A DNA stretch of 17,627 nucleotides from an uncultured Bacilli bacterium (GCA_934090595.1 CAKOJO010000020.1:1-17627); one strand, 5' to 3'; shown: positions 1 to 7,402, counted from the first letter of the stretch. A program made the numbers and translations. Notes: a model not told the origin generated them from the sequence alone.

Positions 1-86
1 AATAATAAAAAACCAAAAAATAGTTATAATATTTTTAATTTTATTTAAAAATAACGTAAAATACCGAAACTCAAAATCTTTTTTTC

Positions 87-116
87 TTGTAATTTATTAC
101 TTATTTGTTTTATAAT
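87..116 (+). promoter_or_regulatory. Sigma-A-type promoter for the HD-domain gene
   Basis: A -35 element TTGTAA (87-92) and a perfect -10 TATAAT (111-116) are separated by 18 nt. Transcription would begin about 122-124, essentially at the ATG at 123. No Shine-Dalgarno sequence precedes that ATG, so the message may be leaderless. The rest of 1-104 is AT-rich with no gene that I can see. Confidence 0.55.
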
Positions 117-122
117 AAGATT

Positions 123-833
123 ATGAAAAAAGAACTAGAGATTTATGAACAATTATTAAATGAAGAAAGTTTTAAAGAGATTGATCCATCTTTTATGTCT
201 TACTTTAAATATATGAATGAAAAAAATAAAAACTTATCCAATCAAATTACTTTAAATGAGTTTATTAGTGAAATTAACTATAATAAAGATATACTTATAA
301 ATAGTTTAGAAAACATCAAAATAAAATATATTTATAATAGTGATATTCATGGAATTGATCATAATATAAGAGTTAGTTTATATGGATATTATATGGGACT
401 TAAATATAAATTAGATAAATGTGATATGAAGTTACTTCTTGAAGCTTGTAAGTATCATGATATTGGAAGAGTAAATGATAACGAGGATGATCTTCATGGT
501 TTTAGAAGTTCTCAAAAACTTGAATCATTTGAAAAATTTAATAAAAATGATATGAAGATATTGTCTGCTATGGTGACATATCATAGTGTTGATGATGAGT
601 TATTTTTAAAAATTGCTAGGATATATGATGTTAATGATATAGAAAGATTAAGAATACTTTGTAATATTTTAAAAGATTCTGATGGACTTGATAGAGTACG
701 TGGTTGTGGATGGGGTCTTAATACTAAGTATTTAAGGACTGATGTATCTTTAGAAATGGTTTATTTGGCTTATGAACTTTTATATAATTATCAAGATATA
801 AAAAGTAAAAGGAGAGTGTATGATGGAAAATAA
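123..833 (+). CDS. HD-domain metal-dependent phosphohydrolase
   Basis: A 236-residue cytoplasmic protein with an HD-superfamily hydrolase core. Visible metal-ligand candidates in order are H76 or H80, the H112-D113 doublet in YHDIGR, H125, H154 and D186 in KDSDGLDR, matching the H...HD...H...D spacing of the family. The substrate cannot be deduced; family members hydrolyse nucleotides, (p)ppGpp or other phosphoesters. There is no signal peptide or membrane segment. An in-frame TTG at 105 would add six residues, but it lies inside the promoter spacer, so ATG 123 is preferred. The 3' end overlaps the next gene by up to 14 nt, which suggests co-transcription and coupling. The HD assignment is firm; the specific function is unknown. 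Confidence 0.8.
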   Translation: MKKELEIYEQLLNEESFKEIDPSFMSYFKYMNEKNKNLSNQITLNEFISEINYNKDILINSLENIKIKYIYNSDIHGIDHNIRVSLYGYYMGLKYKLDKCDMKLLLEACKYHDIGRVNDNEDDLHGFRSSQKLESFEKFNKNDMKILSAMVTYHSVDDELFLKIARIYDVNDIERLRILCNILKDSDGLDRVRGCGWGLNTKYLRTDVSLEMVYLAYELLYNYQDIKSKRRVYDGK

Positions 834-1110
834 TAATGATGTAGTTTTATATTTATTAGAATTAAAGAAAAAGTATAAAAATAAGTTTTATATGGTGTTA
901 AAGGCAATAGTATTATTTTCATCATCATATATGGTTTCTAATGTATTATTTGACTTTGATTTTAATGAAGCAATAGAGTTTTATTTAATGCTTCAGTGTC
1001 TTAACGAGTTAGAAAGACAAAATATTCTTTCTAAAATAGATGAAGAATTGGAGTTATATGAAGATCTTGCTGATCATGAGGATACTGAGAAGAAATTAGT
1101 TAGAGTTTGA
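820..1110 (+). CDS. Small hypothetical protein
   Basis: A protein of 95-96 residues that I do not recognise. Two adjacent ATGs (820 and 823) follow AAAGGAG at 808-814; the second has the more usual 8-nt spacing. The start overlaps the end of the HD-hydrolase gene, so the two are probably translated together. The protein is lysine-rich at the N-terminus, has a moderately hydrophobic stretch at about residues 28-46 that is not a convincing membrane helix, and has an acidic helical C-terminus (about 65-90, many E and D). It ends with TGA just before the promoter at 1114. It could be a small partner of the hydrolase, but this is only positional inference. Confidence 0.6.
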   Translation: MMENNNDVVLYLLELKKKYKNKFYMVLKAIVLFSSSYMVSNVLFDFDFNEAIEFYLMLQCLNELERQNILSKIDEELELYEDLADHEDTEKKLVRV

Positions 1111-1113
1111 TTA

Positions 1114-1142
1114 TAGACAAATGTGATTTTTTTTGCTATAAT
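1114..1142 (+). promoter_or_regulatory. Strong sigma-A-type promoter of a short transcription unit
   Basis: TAGACA (1114-1119), a 17-nt spacer and a perfect TATAAT (1137-1142) lie just after the stop codon of the small hypothetical gene. Predicted start is near 1149. What follows is not an obvious gene but two hairpins and a T-run. Confidence 0.55.
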
Positions 1143-1148
1143 CTATAT

Positions 1149-1209
1149 GTAATGTGATTCCGATATATTTGGTATATCGGAGGAAGGAGAGAGCAAATGC
1201 TCTTTTTTT
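1149..1209 (+). ncRNA. Candidate small RNA of about 60 nt (two hairpins)
   Basis: Downstream of the promoter at 1114-1142 the sequence forms a perfect 8-bp hairpin (CCGATATA 1160-1167, loop TTTGG, TATATCGG 1173-1180). A purine-rich linker GGAGGAAGGAG follows, then a terminator hairpin with a T7 run. Promoter, structure and terminator within about 100 nt suggest a short non-coding RNA. It matches no RNA family that I know. The linker also looks like a ribosome binding site placed 7 nt before ATG 1197, so a leader for a very short peptide is an alternative. Confidence 0.35.
1190..1209 (+). terminator. Intrinsic terminator
   Basis: Stem AGAGC (1190-1194) / GCTCT (1199-1203) with loop AAAT, followed by T at 1203-1209. 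The stem can be extended downward by G-T and A-T pairs between the purine linker and the T-run. It would end the short RNA and any read-through from upstream. Confidence 0.6.
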
Positions 1210-1244
1210 CGTTAAATAATAAATTATTAATTTTATTTACTTAT

Positions 1245-1280
1245 AAATCTTTAGACTAGCAGTCTAGAGATTTTATTTTT
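1245..1280 (+). terminator. Second tandem terminator-like hairpin
   Basis: A 13-bp stem with one G-T pair: 1245-1257 (ending TTTAGACT) pairs with 1261-1273 (starting AGTCTAGAG) around an AGC loop, followed by a T-rich tract at 1271-1280. It lies directly upstream of the ezrA promoter and insulates ezrA from the upstream units. Confidence 0.5.
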
Positions 1281-1283
1281 CTA

Positions 1284-1312
1284 TTGAATAAGATAATATA
1301 TTATGATAAAAT
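1284..1312 (+). promoter_or_regulatory. Promoter of ezrA
   Basis: TTGAAT (1284-1289), 17-nt spacer, TAAAAT (1307-1312), with predicted start near 1319. The in-frame TTG at 1284 is therefore the -35 element rather than a start codon, which supports ATG 1332 as the ezrA start. Confidence 0.5.
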
Positions 1313-1331
1313 ATCTATAGTAGGTGGTCTT

Positions 1332-3044
1332 ATGAGTAAGAGTACAATTTATATTATTAGTGCAATTGCTTTGATAGTTTTAATATTTATATTTTTTATT
1401 GTATATAGACTTAGTAGTTTAAAAAGACTAAAGAATAAAGAAATGGAGTTAGAAAAACAAAGAAATCTTATTGTTAGTACTCCGATTATGTCTGAACTTG
1501 CTAAGATAGAAGTCATTTTAAAAAATGAAAAACTAGAGGAAAAACTTAAACAATGGCAAGAAAGATACGAAGTAATAAAAAATGAAAGATATAATGTTAT
1601 TACTGATAAATTATTAGAATTAGATGGTTTAATTGAAGAAAAAAACATTAAAGAAGCTAAAGAAAAAGCAGTAGATTTAGAGATGGAAATATATAAGCTT
1701 CGTGTTACTACTGATAACTTACTTGATGAAATACGTGAAGTTACTATGAGTGAAGAGAGAAATCGTGCTATTGTAACTAAATTAAAGTCTAGATATAGAG
1801 ATTTAGAAAGAACTTTTAATAATAATTCTAATGCTTATCAAGAAATATATAATAATGTTGAGTTACAGTTTGAAAATATTGAGAAGAAGTTTCAAGATTT
1901 TGAAGATGTAATGGAAAATAATGAGTATGATGAAGTTGTAAAAGTAGTGCGTGTTTTAGATGAGATGATTGCACATATTGGAGTAGTAGTCGAAGAGACT
2001 CCTGATCTTATTTTACTTATTAATAAGATTATTCCAACTAGGATAAAAGAAATAAGAGATGCTTATTCTAAAATGGTTTCTAAGGGATATCCTCTTGGGT
2101 ATTTGCAAGTAGAGTATAATCTTAATACTATTCAAGAAAAAATAAAAGAAACATATGATAGACTTAAGATGCTAAATCTTACTGATAGTATGTTTGAGTT
2201 AAAGACTTTTCTTAGTTATTTAGATAATTTAATGAATGATTTTGATAATGAAAAAAGAAGTCGTAAGATATTTGATGAGACTGCTAAAACATTTAAATAT
2301 AAGATAGAAAAAGTTAATAAGATAGTGGCAGATATATATTCACAACTTGATGATATAAAGAGTATGTATAACTTAAATCAAGATGATTTAAATGATTTAG
2401 AAACAGTTAATAGAAATTTATTTGATGCTAATAATGAGTTCAATAAAATGATTAAAGATTTAAAGGATAAGAAGGAACCATATTCAGTATTAAAGGATAG
2501 GATACTTAATCTTTCTATGAGATTTGAACATATTGAAGAAGATTTAAATGATTGTTTAAAATCTTTAGGAAGTATGCATGATGATGAAGTAAGAGCAAGA
2601 GAACAACTTGAAGAAATTACTGAGTTATTAAAGAAGTGTCGTAGTAAGATTAGAAATTATAAATTACCAATTATATCAAATAATTATTTTGTAGAATTAA
2701 GTGAAGCAAATGATGCTATTTATGAAATAGTTAAAGAGTTAGAAAAGACTCCGATTACTATTAAGACACTTAATATAAGAGTAGATACTGCTAGAGATTT
2801 ATCACTTAAATTATATAGTACTACTAATGAAATGATTAAAACTGCTAAGCTTGCTGAAATGACTATTGTTTATGGAAATAGATATAAACCTATGGATGAT
2901 GATATAGAACGTGGTCTTGATGTAGCAGGACAATTATTCTTTAAAGGTAATTATAAGAAATCTTTAGAGACTGCTATTGCGGCAATAAATATAGTAGAAC
3001 CTGACATCTATAAGAAGATGTTAAATGTATATAAAGATGAATAA
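1332..3044 (+). CDS. ezrA: Septation ring formation regulator EzrA
   Basis: 570 residues, close to the usual length of EzrA, the membrane-anchored negative regulator of FtsZ ring assembly in Bacilli. A single N-terminal membrane helix (about residues 6-26) is followed by a long charged coiled-coil array. The C-terminal region carries YGNRYKPMDDDIERGLD, corresponding to the conserved QNR-type patch of EzrA, then a final repeat ending EPDIYKKMLNVYKDE, like the family C-terminus. ATG 1332 is preceded by AGGTGG (1322-1327) and by a promoter at 1284-1312, so the longer TTG-initiated frame is rejected. In the family the N-terminus is outside and the coiled coils face the cytoplasm. The next gene starts 14 nt after the stop and is probably co-transcribed. 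Confidence 0.9.
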   Translation: MSKSTIYIISAIALIVLIFIFFIVYRLSSLKRLKNKEMELEKQRNLIVSTPIMSELAKIEVILKNEKLEEKLKQWQERYEVIKNERYNVITDKLLELDGLIEEKNIKEAKEKAVDLEMEIYKLRVTTDNLLDEIREVTMSEERNRAIVTKLKSRYRDLERTFNNNSNAYQEIYNNVELQFENIEKKFQDFEDVMENNEYDEVVKVVRVLDEMIAHIGVVVEETPDLILLINKIIPTRIKEIRDAYSKMVSKGYPLGYLQVEYNLNTIQEKIKETYDRLKMLNLTDSMFELKTFLSYLDNLMNDFDNEKRSRKIFDETAKTFKYKIEKVNKIVADIYSQLDDIKSMYNLNQDDLNDLETVNRNLFDANNEFNKMIKDLKDKKEPYSVLKDRILNLSMRFEHIEEDLNDCLKSLGSMHDDEVRAREQLEEITELLKKCRSKIRNYKLPIISNNYFVELSEANDAIYEIVKELEKTPITIKTLNIRVDTARDLSLKLYSTTNEMIKTAKLAEMTIVYGNRYKPMDDDIERGLDVAGQLFFKGNYKKSLETAIAAINIVEPDIYKKMLNVYKDE

Positions 3045-3057
3045 AGGAGATGTTATC

Positions 3058-4903
3058 ATGAACAAATATTCGATTGGGGGGGGGGCAAAATACTAGAAAG
3101 ATAAACCCTTTATTTAAAGATGTAAAAGAATACAATAAATATCTATTATCATTAATAGGTATTTTTGTGCTATTACTTTCAGGAATTATTTCTTATAATT
3201 ATACAAATACATCATATGCAAAATGGAGTAGCAGTGTAGAATCTAAAAATATTATTAAATTGCATGCTAAATCTAATTTAGATGAAAGTGGGGCAAATGA
3301 ACCTAAAATAACATCAAACATGATACCGGTATATTATGATGAAACAAATAGTGTATGGAGAAAAGCAGACGTTAAAAATAGCAAAGAACAATACAAATGG
3401 TATGATTATAATAACAAGATGTGGGCAAATGCTGTAACAGTAAGTGAAACTAATAGACAAACTTATTTAAATGCAGATGCAGGGACAACTATACCAATGA
3501 GTGATATAAATACAATGTGGGTATGGGTACCTAGATATAAATATACTATGCTTAATACTTGCGCAGACATAAAAAATCCAACCGAAGAAGCAAACCCAAG
3601 TTGCTATGGTTATGTATATAAAGATGAATATTATAATCGTATAACCCAAAATTTGATTAGCAGATATGGTATAAGTGAGAGAGGAGCAGATGACGTTATA
3701 CTAGCATGGAAAAATGGAAAAAAAGATGCTTACTTAGAAATAACATTTGCAGTTTATGCTAACCCAGATAATGGTTATACTGAATTAACATTTGACAAAT
3801 CTTTTATTAGTACAAATGTTGGTGAACAATCGTTTAATATTAAGTTTGAAAGTGGTAAAAATAGTACTGGTACAATAAAATGTACTGATAGTGTTACTGC
3901 TGGGGCATCAAGTACAAGTGAAACATGTACAGATACAACAAATAATGGATTAGTTGCTGGAATTTCAACATATACCCATCCAGCATTCTGGTGGGATAAG
4001 AATGATAACAACATAAGAGAAGAAAATGAAGAATTAACAGGAATATGGGTAGGTAAGTTTGAAGTATCTAGTGATACTACATGTACACCTTCAGATAATT
4101 CAGCAGTAGGATCAGGATGTAACTTACAAACAATAAGACCTCAAATAAAACCAAATGTAACATCATGGATCGGAGCACAAGTAGGAACATTCTTTAATGG
4201 AATCCAAAAGATGAGAGAAACTGGAAATAAATATGGATTTAGTACAGCTGATGAAACACATATGATGAAGAATATGGAATGGGGAGCAGTAACATATCTA
4301 TCACATAGTAAATATGGAATAAATAAAGAAATAGCAATAAATAGTGCAAATACATATACAACAGGATGTGGACCACAAAGTGCAGGATCAACAGATAGTG
4401 GTGCAACATGTAATTCTTATACAACAACATTAGGACAAAGTGCATCAACAACAGGAAACGTATATGGAGTATATGACATGAGTGGTGGAACACTTGAATA
4501 TATGATGGGTAACATGGTATATAGCAACGGACAACAAATGAGTGGGCATAATACTAAATATAATTCAGCATTTACTGGAGTATTATTAGATGGCGCATCA
4601 TTTACAGGAACATATACATTCCCAAGTAAGAGATATTATGATAAGTATAGTTATGGAACAAGTAAAACAGAATATACAAGAGGAAAACTAGGAGACGCAA
4701 CAAAACAAATGGAACCTATTGGAACAAGTAGTAACTGGTATGGGGATTATGCCAACTTCGTGTACTCTTCTTACCCTTGGGTTATGCGCAGCGGGTACTG
4801 CAATGATGGTACTGACGCCGGCGCCTTCTTCTTCGACAGCGGCTTCGGTGGCGCTTTCATTAACGTCTCCGCTCGTGCCGTGCTTCCTGGCGTTCTGGAC
4901 TGA
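3058..4903 (+). CDS. Membrane-anchored surface protein with FGE/C-type-lectin-like domain; probable phase-variable DGR target
   Basis: The best start is ATG 3058, 8 nt after GGAG (3046-3049), but the frame breaks at a run of ten G (3076-3085): from this ATG translation stops at TAG 3094. The long frame is open from 3074 to 4903 (609 codons from a TTG with no ribosome binding site). Nine G would join the two and give 614 residues starting MNKYSIGGGQNTRK. Using the 3074 frame for numbering: membrane or signal-anchor helix at about 23-43 with a possible signal-peptidase site after SYA (47-49); MWVWVPRYKY at 148-157; GIWVGKFE at 323-330; MEWGAVTYLS at 401-410; GNVYGVYDMSGG at 461-472, typical of formylglycine-generating-enzyme/C-type-lectin folds used as DGR display proteins. 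The last 55 codons are GC-rich and contain no A-ending codon, and end with SARAVL, like DGR variable regions. It probably displays a diversified ligand-binding face outside the cell. The ligand is unknown. Confidence 0.75.
3076..3085 (+). repeat. Homopolymeric G tract (10 G), candidate phase-variation switch
   Basis: Ten consecutive G occur in a region of roughly 25-30% G+C, six codons after the well-placed ATG 3058. Register: 9 or 12 G gives the full-length surface protein. The 10 G present here gives a 12-residue peptide. 11 G gives a stop at TAA a few codons further on. Long G or C runs near the 5' end of surface-protein genes are established contingency loci that change length by slipped-strand mispairing. 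A miscounted homopolymer in the assembly is the main alternative. Confidence 0.7.
4736..4900 (+). other. DGR-type variable region (VR) of the surface protein
   Basis: The 165 nt encoding W555 to D609 are about 56% G+C and only about 13% A (21 of 165), in sharp contrast to the AT-rich, A-ending codons just upstream. None of the 55 codons ends in A, and many are of the form NNC or NNT. This is what adenine-directed mutagenesis of AAY codons produces. The encoded pattern (NWY, ANFV, PWVMRSG, NDGTDAGAF, SARAVL) fits the variable C-type-lectin end of DGR targets. A 35-nt stretch with no A (4864-4898) closes the region and would correspond to the invariant initiation-of-mutagenic-homing segment. 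No template repeat is visible in this window. Confidence 0.7.
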
Positions 4904-4913
4904 CGAAGTCAGT
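4899..4913 (+). promoter_or_regulatory. Short hairpin/cruciform at the 3' end of the variable region
   Basis: ACTGAC (4899-4904), loop GAA, GTCAGT (4908-4913): a perfect 6-bp inverted repeat containing the TGA stop codon, directly after the A-free segment. DGRs such as that of Bordetella phage BPP-1 require a hairpin or cruciform just downstream of the variable region for efficient retrohoming. No T-run follows, so it is not a terminator. GC-rich sequence continues to about 4930, including TCC-TTCG-GGA (4918-4927). Confidence 0.55.
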
Positions 4914-5008
4914 GGCTCCTTCGGGACAGATGATAAATTAGTTGTTATTTGAAATAATAATTGGACCCTTTTCACTTAACTGTGTCTGACGTGGTTAATT
5001 AGTTGTGT

Positions 5009-5048
5009 AAAAAAAGATATATGTTATTTATATTTACATATATCTTTT
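5009..5048 (-). terminator. Terminator at the end of nth
   Basis: A 13-bp AT-rich inverted repeat: AAAAGATATATGT (5012-5024) and ACATATATCTTTT (5036-5048) with an 11-nt loop. On the minus strand it is followed by seven T. The nth stop codon falls at the edge of the loop. The stem has only two G-C pairs, so it may be weak. It could also stop transcripts arriving from the plus-strand surface-protein gene. Confidence 0.45.
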
Positions 5049-5641
5049 AGTTTGCAATCATTACATTTAGGATTTTTTGCTGTACAATAATATCTACCAA
5101 ACAGTACCATTTGATGATGAAATCTAATCCATTTATCTTTTGGTATTTTTCTTTTTAAAGCATTTTCTACTTCTAAAACGTCACTTTTTTCTTTTACAAG
5201 TTTTAATCTTTTTGATACTCTTTCTACATGGGTATCTACTGCTATATTGGGTATACCATATAATTCAGATAAAACAACATTAGTAGTTTTTCTTCCAACC
5301 ATTGGTAAGTCTTCTAGGAGGGTTCTATTATTTGGTACTTTCTTATCATATTTATTATATAAAGTATTTGCTATATCAATTACAGCTTTAGACTTTTTAG
5401 TATAGTTACCAAGTACTTTTATATAACTTTGTATATCACTTAACTCTGCATCCTTTAATTTATCTAAGGTGTTATATTTCTTAAATAGTTCTTTTGTTAC
5501 TTGATTAACTCTTTTATCAGTAGTTTGTGCACTTAGCATTACTGCAATTAATAACTCATAGTCTTTATTATATTCTAGTTCACATTTTGGATTAGGTATT
5601 AGTTCATCTAAATAATTTAATATAGTATTTATATTATTCAT
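5024..5641 (-). CDS. nth: Endonuclease III
   Basis: A 205-residue base-excision-repair enzyme (DNA glycosylase/AP lyase for oxidised pyrimidines), normal length for the family. The helix-hairpin-helix is LPMVGRKTTNVV (112-123) with the catalytic lysine K118; the catalytic aspartate is D136 in AVDTHVERVSKRL. The 4Fe-4S cluster ligands follow the exact C-X6-C-X2-C-X5-C pattern (C186, C193, C196, C202). All key residues are present. Its start overlaps the end of dnaD by 8 nt, the same dnaD-nth order as in Bacillus, so the two are translationally coupled. It converges on the surface-protein gene. Confidence 0.95.
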   Translation of the reverse strand: MNNINTILNYLDELIPNPKCELEYNKDYELLIAVMLSAQTTDKRVNQVTKELFKKYNTLDKLKDAELSDIQSYIKVLGNYTKKSKAVIDIANTLYNKYDKKVPNNRTLLEDLPMVGRKTTNVVLSELYGIPNIAVDTHVERVSKRLKLVKEKSDVLEVENALKRKIPKDKWIRFHHQMVLFGRYYCTAKNPKCNDCKLKDICKYK

Positions 5642-6284
5642 CTAAATCCAACCAATCATAATCAAATATATCTAGATTATCTTCATCTTTAGTCTTTTTT
5701 CTTTTAATATCTAATCTATTTTTATAACCTTTTTTATTCCATTCTACAAGTATTTTATCAATATATTTTAAGTTATTAACTCCATTTAATACCGCTTCTT
5801 TCAAAGCTTCTTCAATTAGTTCTTCACTAATCTTAGAATCTAACCAGTATTTTATAGTTTCACATTCAATAGGGGATAGTGTTCTACCAAACTCCTGTTC
5901 TATCTTCTTATAAATCTTACTGTTATCGTTATTGTTATTATTAGTTTCTTGTTCTTCTAGAACGATTAAACTAATTAGTTTATTCTTTAGTAATGATATA
6001 TCAATATATTCTTTTAATTTATTATTTTCATTCTTAGTAATTACTTCAATTAAACTTTTATCAGTAAGAGATGCTATTATACCCATAAGACTTGGTATAT
6101 CGTATTTTAAAGCATTACAGAAACTATTTATATCAAATGGTATATCTTTTTCATATGACATAAGATACGAGGCAAATATTAATTCTTTTTCATCCATATT
6201 AAGTTTAGAATAATTTTCTAATAATATATTAGGTATTACTAAATTATTTTTAAAGATTGTATTCATTATATTATTTGTTTTCAT
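5634..6284 (-). CDS. dnaD: Primosomal replication protein DnaD
   Basis: A 216-residue helicase-loading/primosome protein of low-GC Gram-positives, acting with DnaB and DnaI at replication initiation and restart. Residues 1 to about 105 form the winged-helix DDBH1 oligomerisation domain. An N-rich linker follows (115-122), then the DDBH2 domain at 124-187, with YKKIEQEFGRTLSPIE and the hallmark Y-x3-I-x3-W motif (Y174, I178, W182), and an acidic tail. GGAGG lies 6 nt before ATG 6284. It sits 23 nt downstream of the cca-type gene and overlaps nth, forming a three-gene unit. Confidence 0.9.
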   Translation of the reverse strand: MKTNNIMNTIFKNNLVIPNILLENYSKLNMDEKELIFASYLMSYEKDIPFDINSFCNALKYDIPSLMGIIASLTDKSLIEVITKNENNKLKEYIDISLLKNKLISLIVLEEQETNNNNNDNSKIYKKIEQEFGRTLSPIECETIKYWLDSKISEELIEEALKEAVLNGVNNLKYIDKILVEWNKKGYKNRLDIKRKKTKDEDNLDIFDYDWLDLDE

Positions 6285-6307
6285 ATTTACCTCCGTTTAA
6301 TTAGCTA

Positions 6308-7402
6308 TTATAACATATAATTAGCCTTTATATATTCTTTTATTTTATTTTTATCATTAATTAATTCTCTTTTTAATATTTTATATTCTAAGTCATTATA
6401 TATATCTTTTAAATAACTACTTGGTTCTTTATCTAATAATTCACATATTTCATTAGTAGTAATATTTATTTCATTTCTATCTCTAATTGGTAATTTCTCA
6501 TATCTAGTATTCATTTTCTTTTTATTTAGTTTTTTTAAATCACATGCTACCATAAGAGGATATAATCCATATTTATAAAGAACAGTATTATCTCTTAAAT
6601 CTTCTTTTAGGATATTATTTATATTTTCTTTTAAACTTTTTTCTGTTTTTGTTAATGGATAACTATCTGTAATAGTGGACCACATAGCTATTAAGTCTTT
6701 TGTTAGTAGGACATTATCTATATTTTTAAGCTCTAAGACTTCAAGTAAACCTAATTCTTTTAGAAGTTTGACTCCTAATTTTTTATTATCACTAGCAAAT
6801 ATTTTAGTAAGTTCCTCTTTTTTTCTTTCATAGGATAGGTTTTTAAGTAGTTCTTTATTTTTGATTATTGCTTGTTTTAGTTCTTGATCTAGTCTAAACT
6901 TTAGAGTAGTAGCAAATCTAATTGCTCTTAGTATTCTAAGAGAATCTTCTTCTAATTTTTGATAAGGGTCTCCGATTGATTTAATTAGTCTTTTCTTTAA
7001 ATCTTTTCTACCATTTTCTTTATCTATTATATTATTATCTTTATCCATACAGATTGAGTTAATGGTAAAGTCTCTTCTTTTTAAATCTTCTTCTAGATTA
7101 TCTATATATACTATTTCTATAGGTTTTCTATTGTTTTTATATTTTATTTCTTTTCTAAAAGTAGTAATTTCAAACTTGTAATCATTTATATAAAACATTA
7201 CATTACCATATTCTAGGGTTTTTATATCATATTCACTGAACAGCTCCATCATTTCTTTAGGAGTAGCATCTGTACATATATCTATATCAAATACTTCTTT
7301 ATTTTTATTCATTAGATAGTTTCTTACATAGCCTCCGATTAGGTAAGCTTCATAGTCATTGTCTTCGAATGTTTTTAGTATATTGTAAATTATTTTATTC
7401 AT
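6308..7402 (-). CDS. cca: CCA tRNA nucleotidyltransferase / poly(A) polymerase family protein
   Basis: A 364-residue class II nucleotidyltransferase that adds or repairs the 3' CCA end of tRNAs. Visible motifs are LIGGYVRNYL (21-30), the metal-binding DID in FDIDICTDATP (D39, D41), RRDFTINSI (109-117) for ribose selection, and RILRAIRFATTLKFRLD (157-172), the conserved helix used in base recognition. No C-terminal HD domain is visible. It is slightly shorter than the Bacillus enzyme. CCA-adding and poly(A)-adding enzymes of this class cannot be separated by eye. It is the first gene of the cca-dnaD-nth unit with its own promoter at 7419-7447. Confidence 0.85.
   Translation of the reverse strand: MNKIIYNILKTFEDNDYEAYLIGGYVRNYLMNKNKEVFDIDICTDATPKEMMELFSEYDIKTLEYGNVMFYINDYKFEITTFRKEIKYKNNRKPIEIVYIDNLEEDLKRRDFTINSICMDKDNNIIDKENGRKDLKKRLIKSIGDPYQKLEEDSLRILRAIRFATTLKFRLDQELKQAIIKNKELLKNLSYERKKEELTKIFASDNKKLGVKLLKELGLLEVLELKNIDNVLLTKDLIAMWSTITDSYPLTKTEKSLKENINNILKEDLRDNTVLYKYGLYPLMVACDLKKLNKKKMNTRYEKLPIRDRNEINITTNEICELLDKEPSSYLKDIYNDLEYKILKRELINDKNKIKEYIKANYML

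Noticed and set aside
1149..1209. Known riboswitch (c-di-GMP, preQ1, fluoride, T-box) in the short transcript
   Set aside because: No recognisable aptamer core; too short for most classes and no regulated gene follows before the terminator.
1349..1648. Minus-strand open frame inside ezrA
   Set aside because: Antisense shadow of the coiled-coil coding sequence, with no start signal and low-complexity composition.
3074..3076. TTG at 3074 as the true start of the surface protein
   Set aside because: No ribosome binding site at a usable distance, and an ATG with a good one lies 16 nt upstream in the other frame. The G tract explains the mismatch better.
3467..4493. Several minus-strand frames (3467-3649, 3775-4014, 4239-4493) inside the surface-protein gene
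   Set aside because: Shadows of the plus-strand gene with biased hydrophobic composition and no start signals.
4688..4975. Open frames on both strands across the variable region (minus 4688-4975 and plus 4719-4952)
   Set aside because: They arise because the segment is GC-rich and poor in A, which removes stop codons in all frames. They have no ribosome binding site and overlap the real coding frame.
4930..5010. Direct repeats ATTAGTTGT near 4938 and 4999 as attachment sites flanking an inserted element
   Set aside because: The repeat is only nine AT-rich bases and encloses about 60 nt with no gene, so chance is sufficient.
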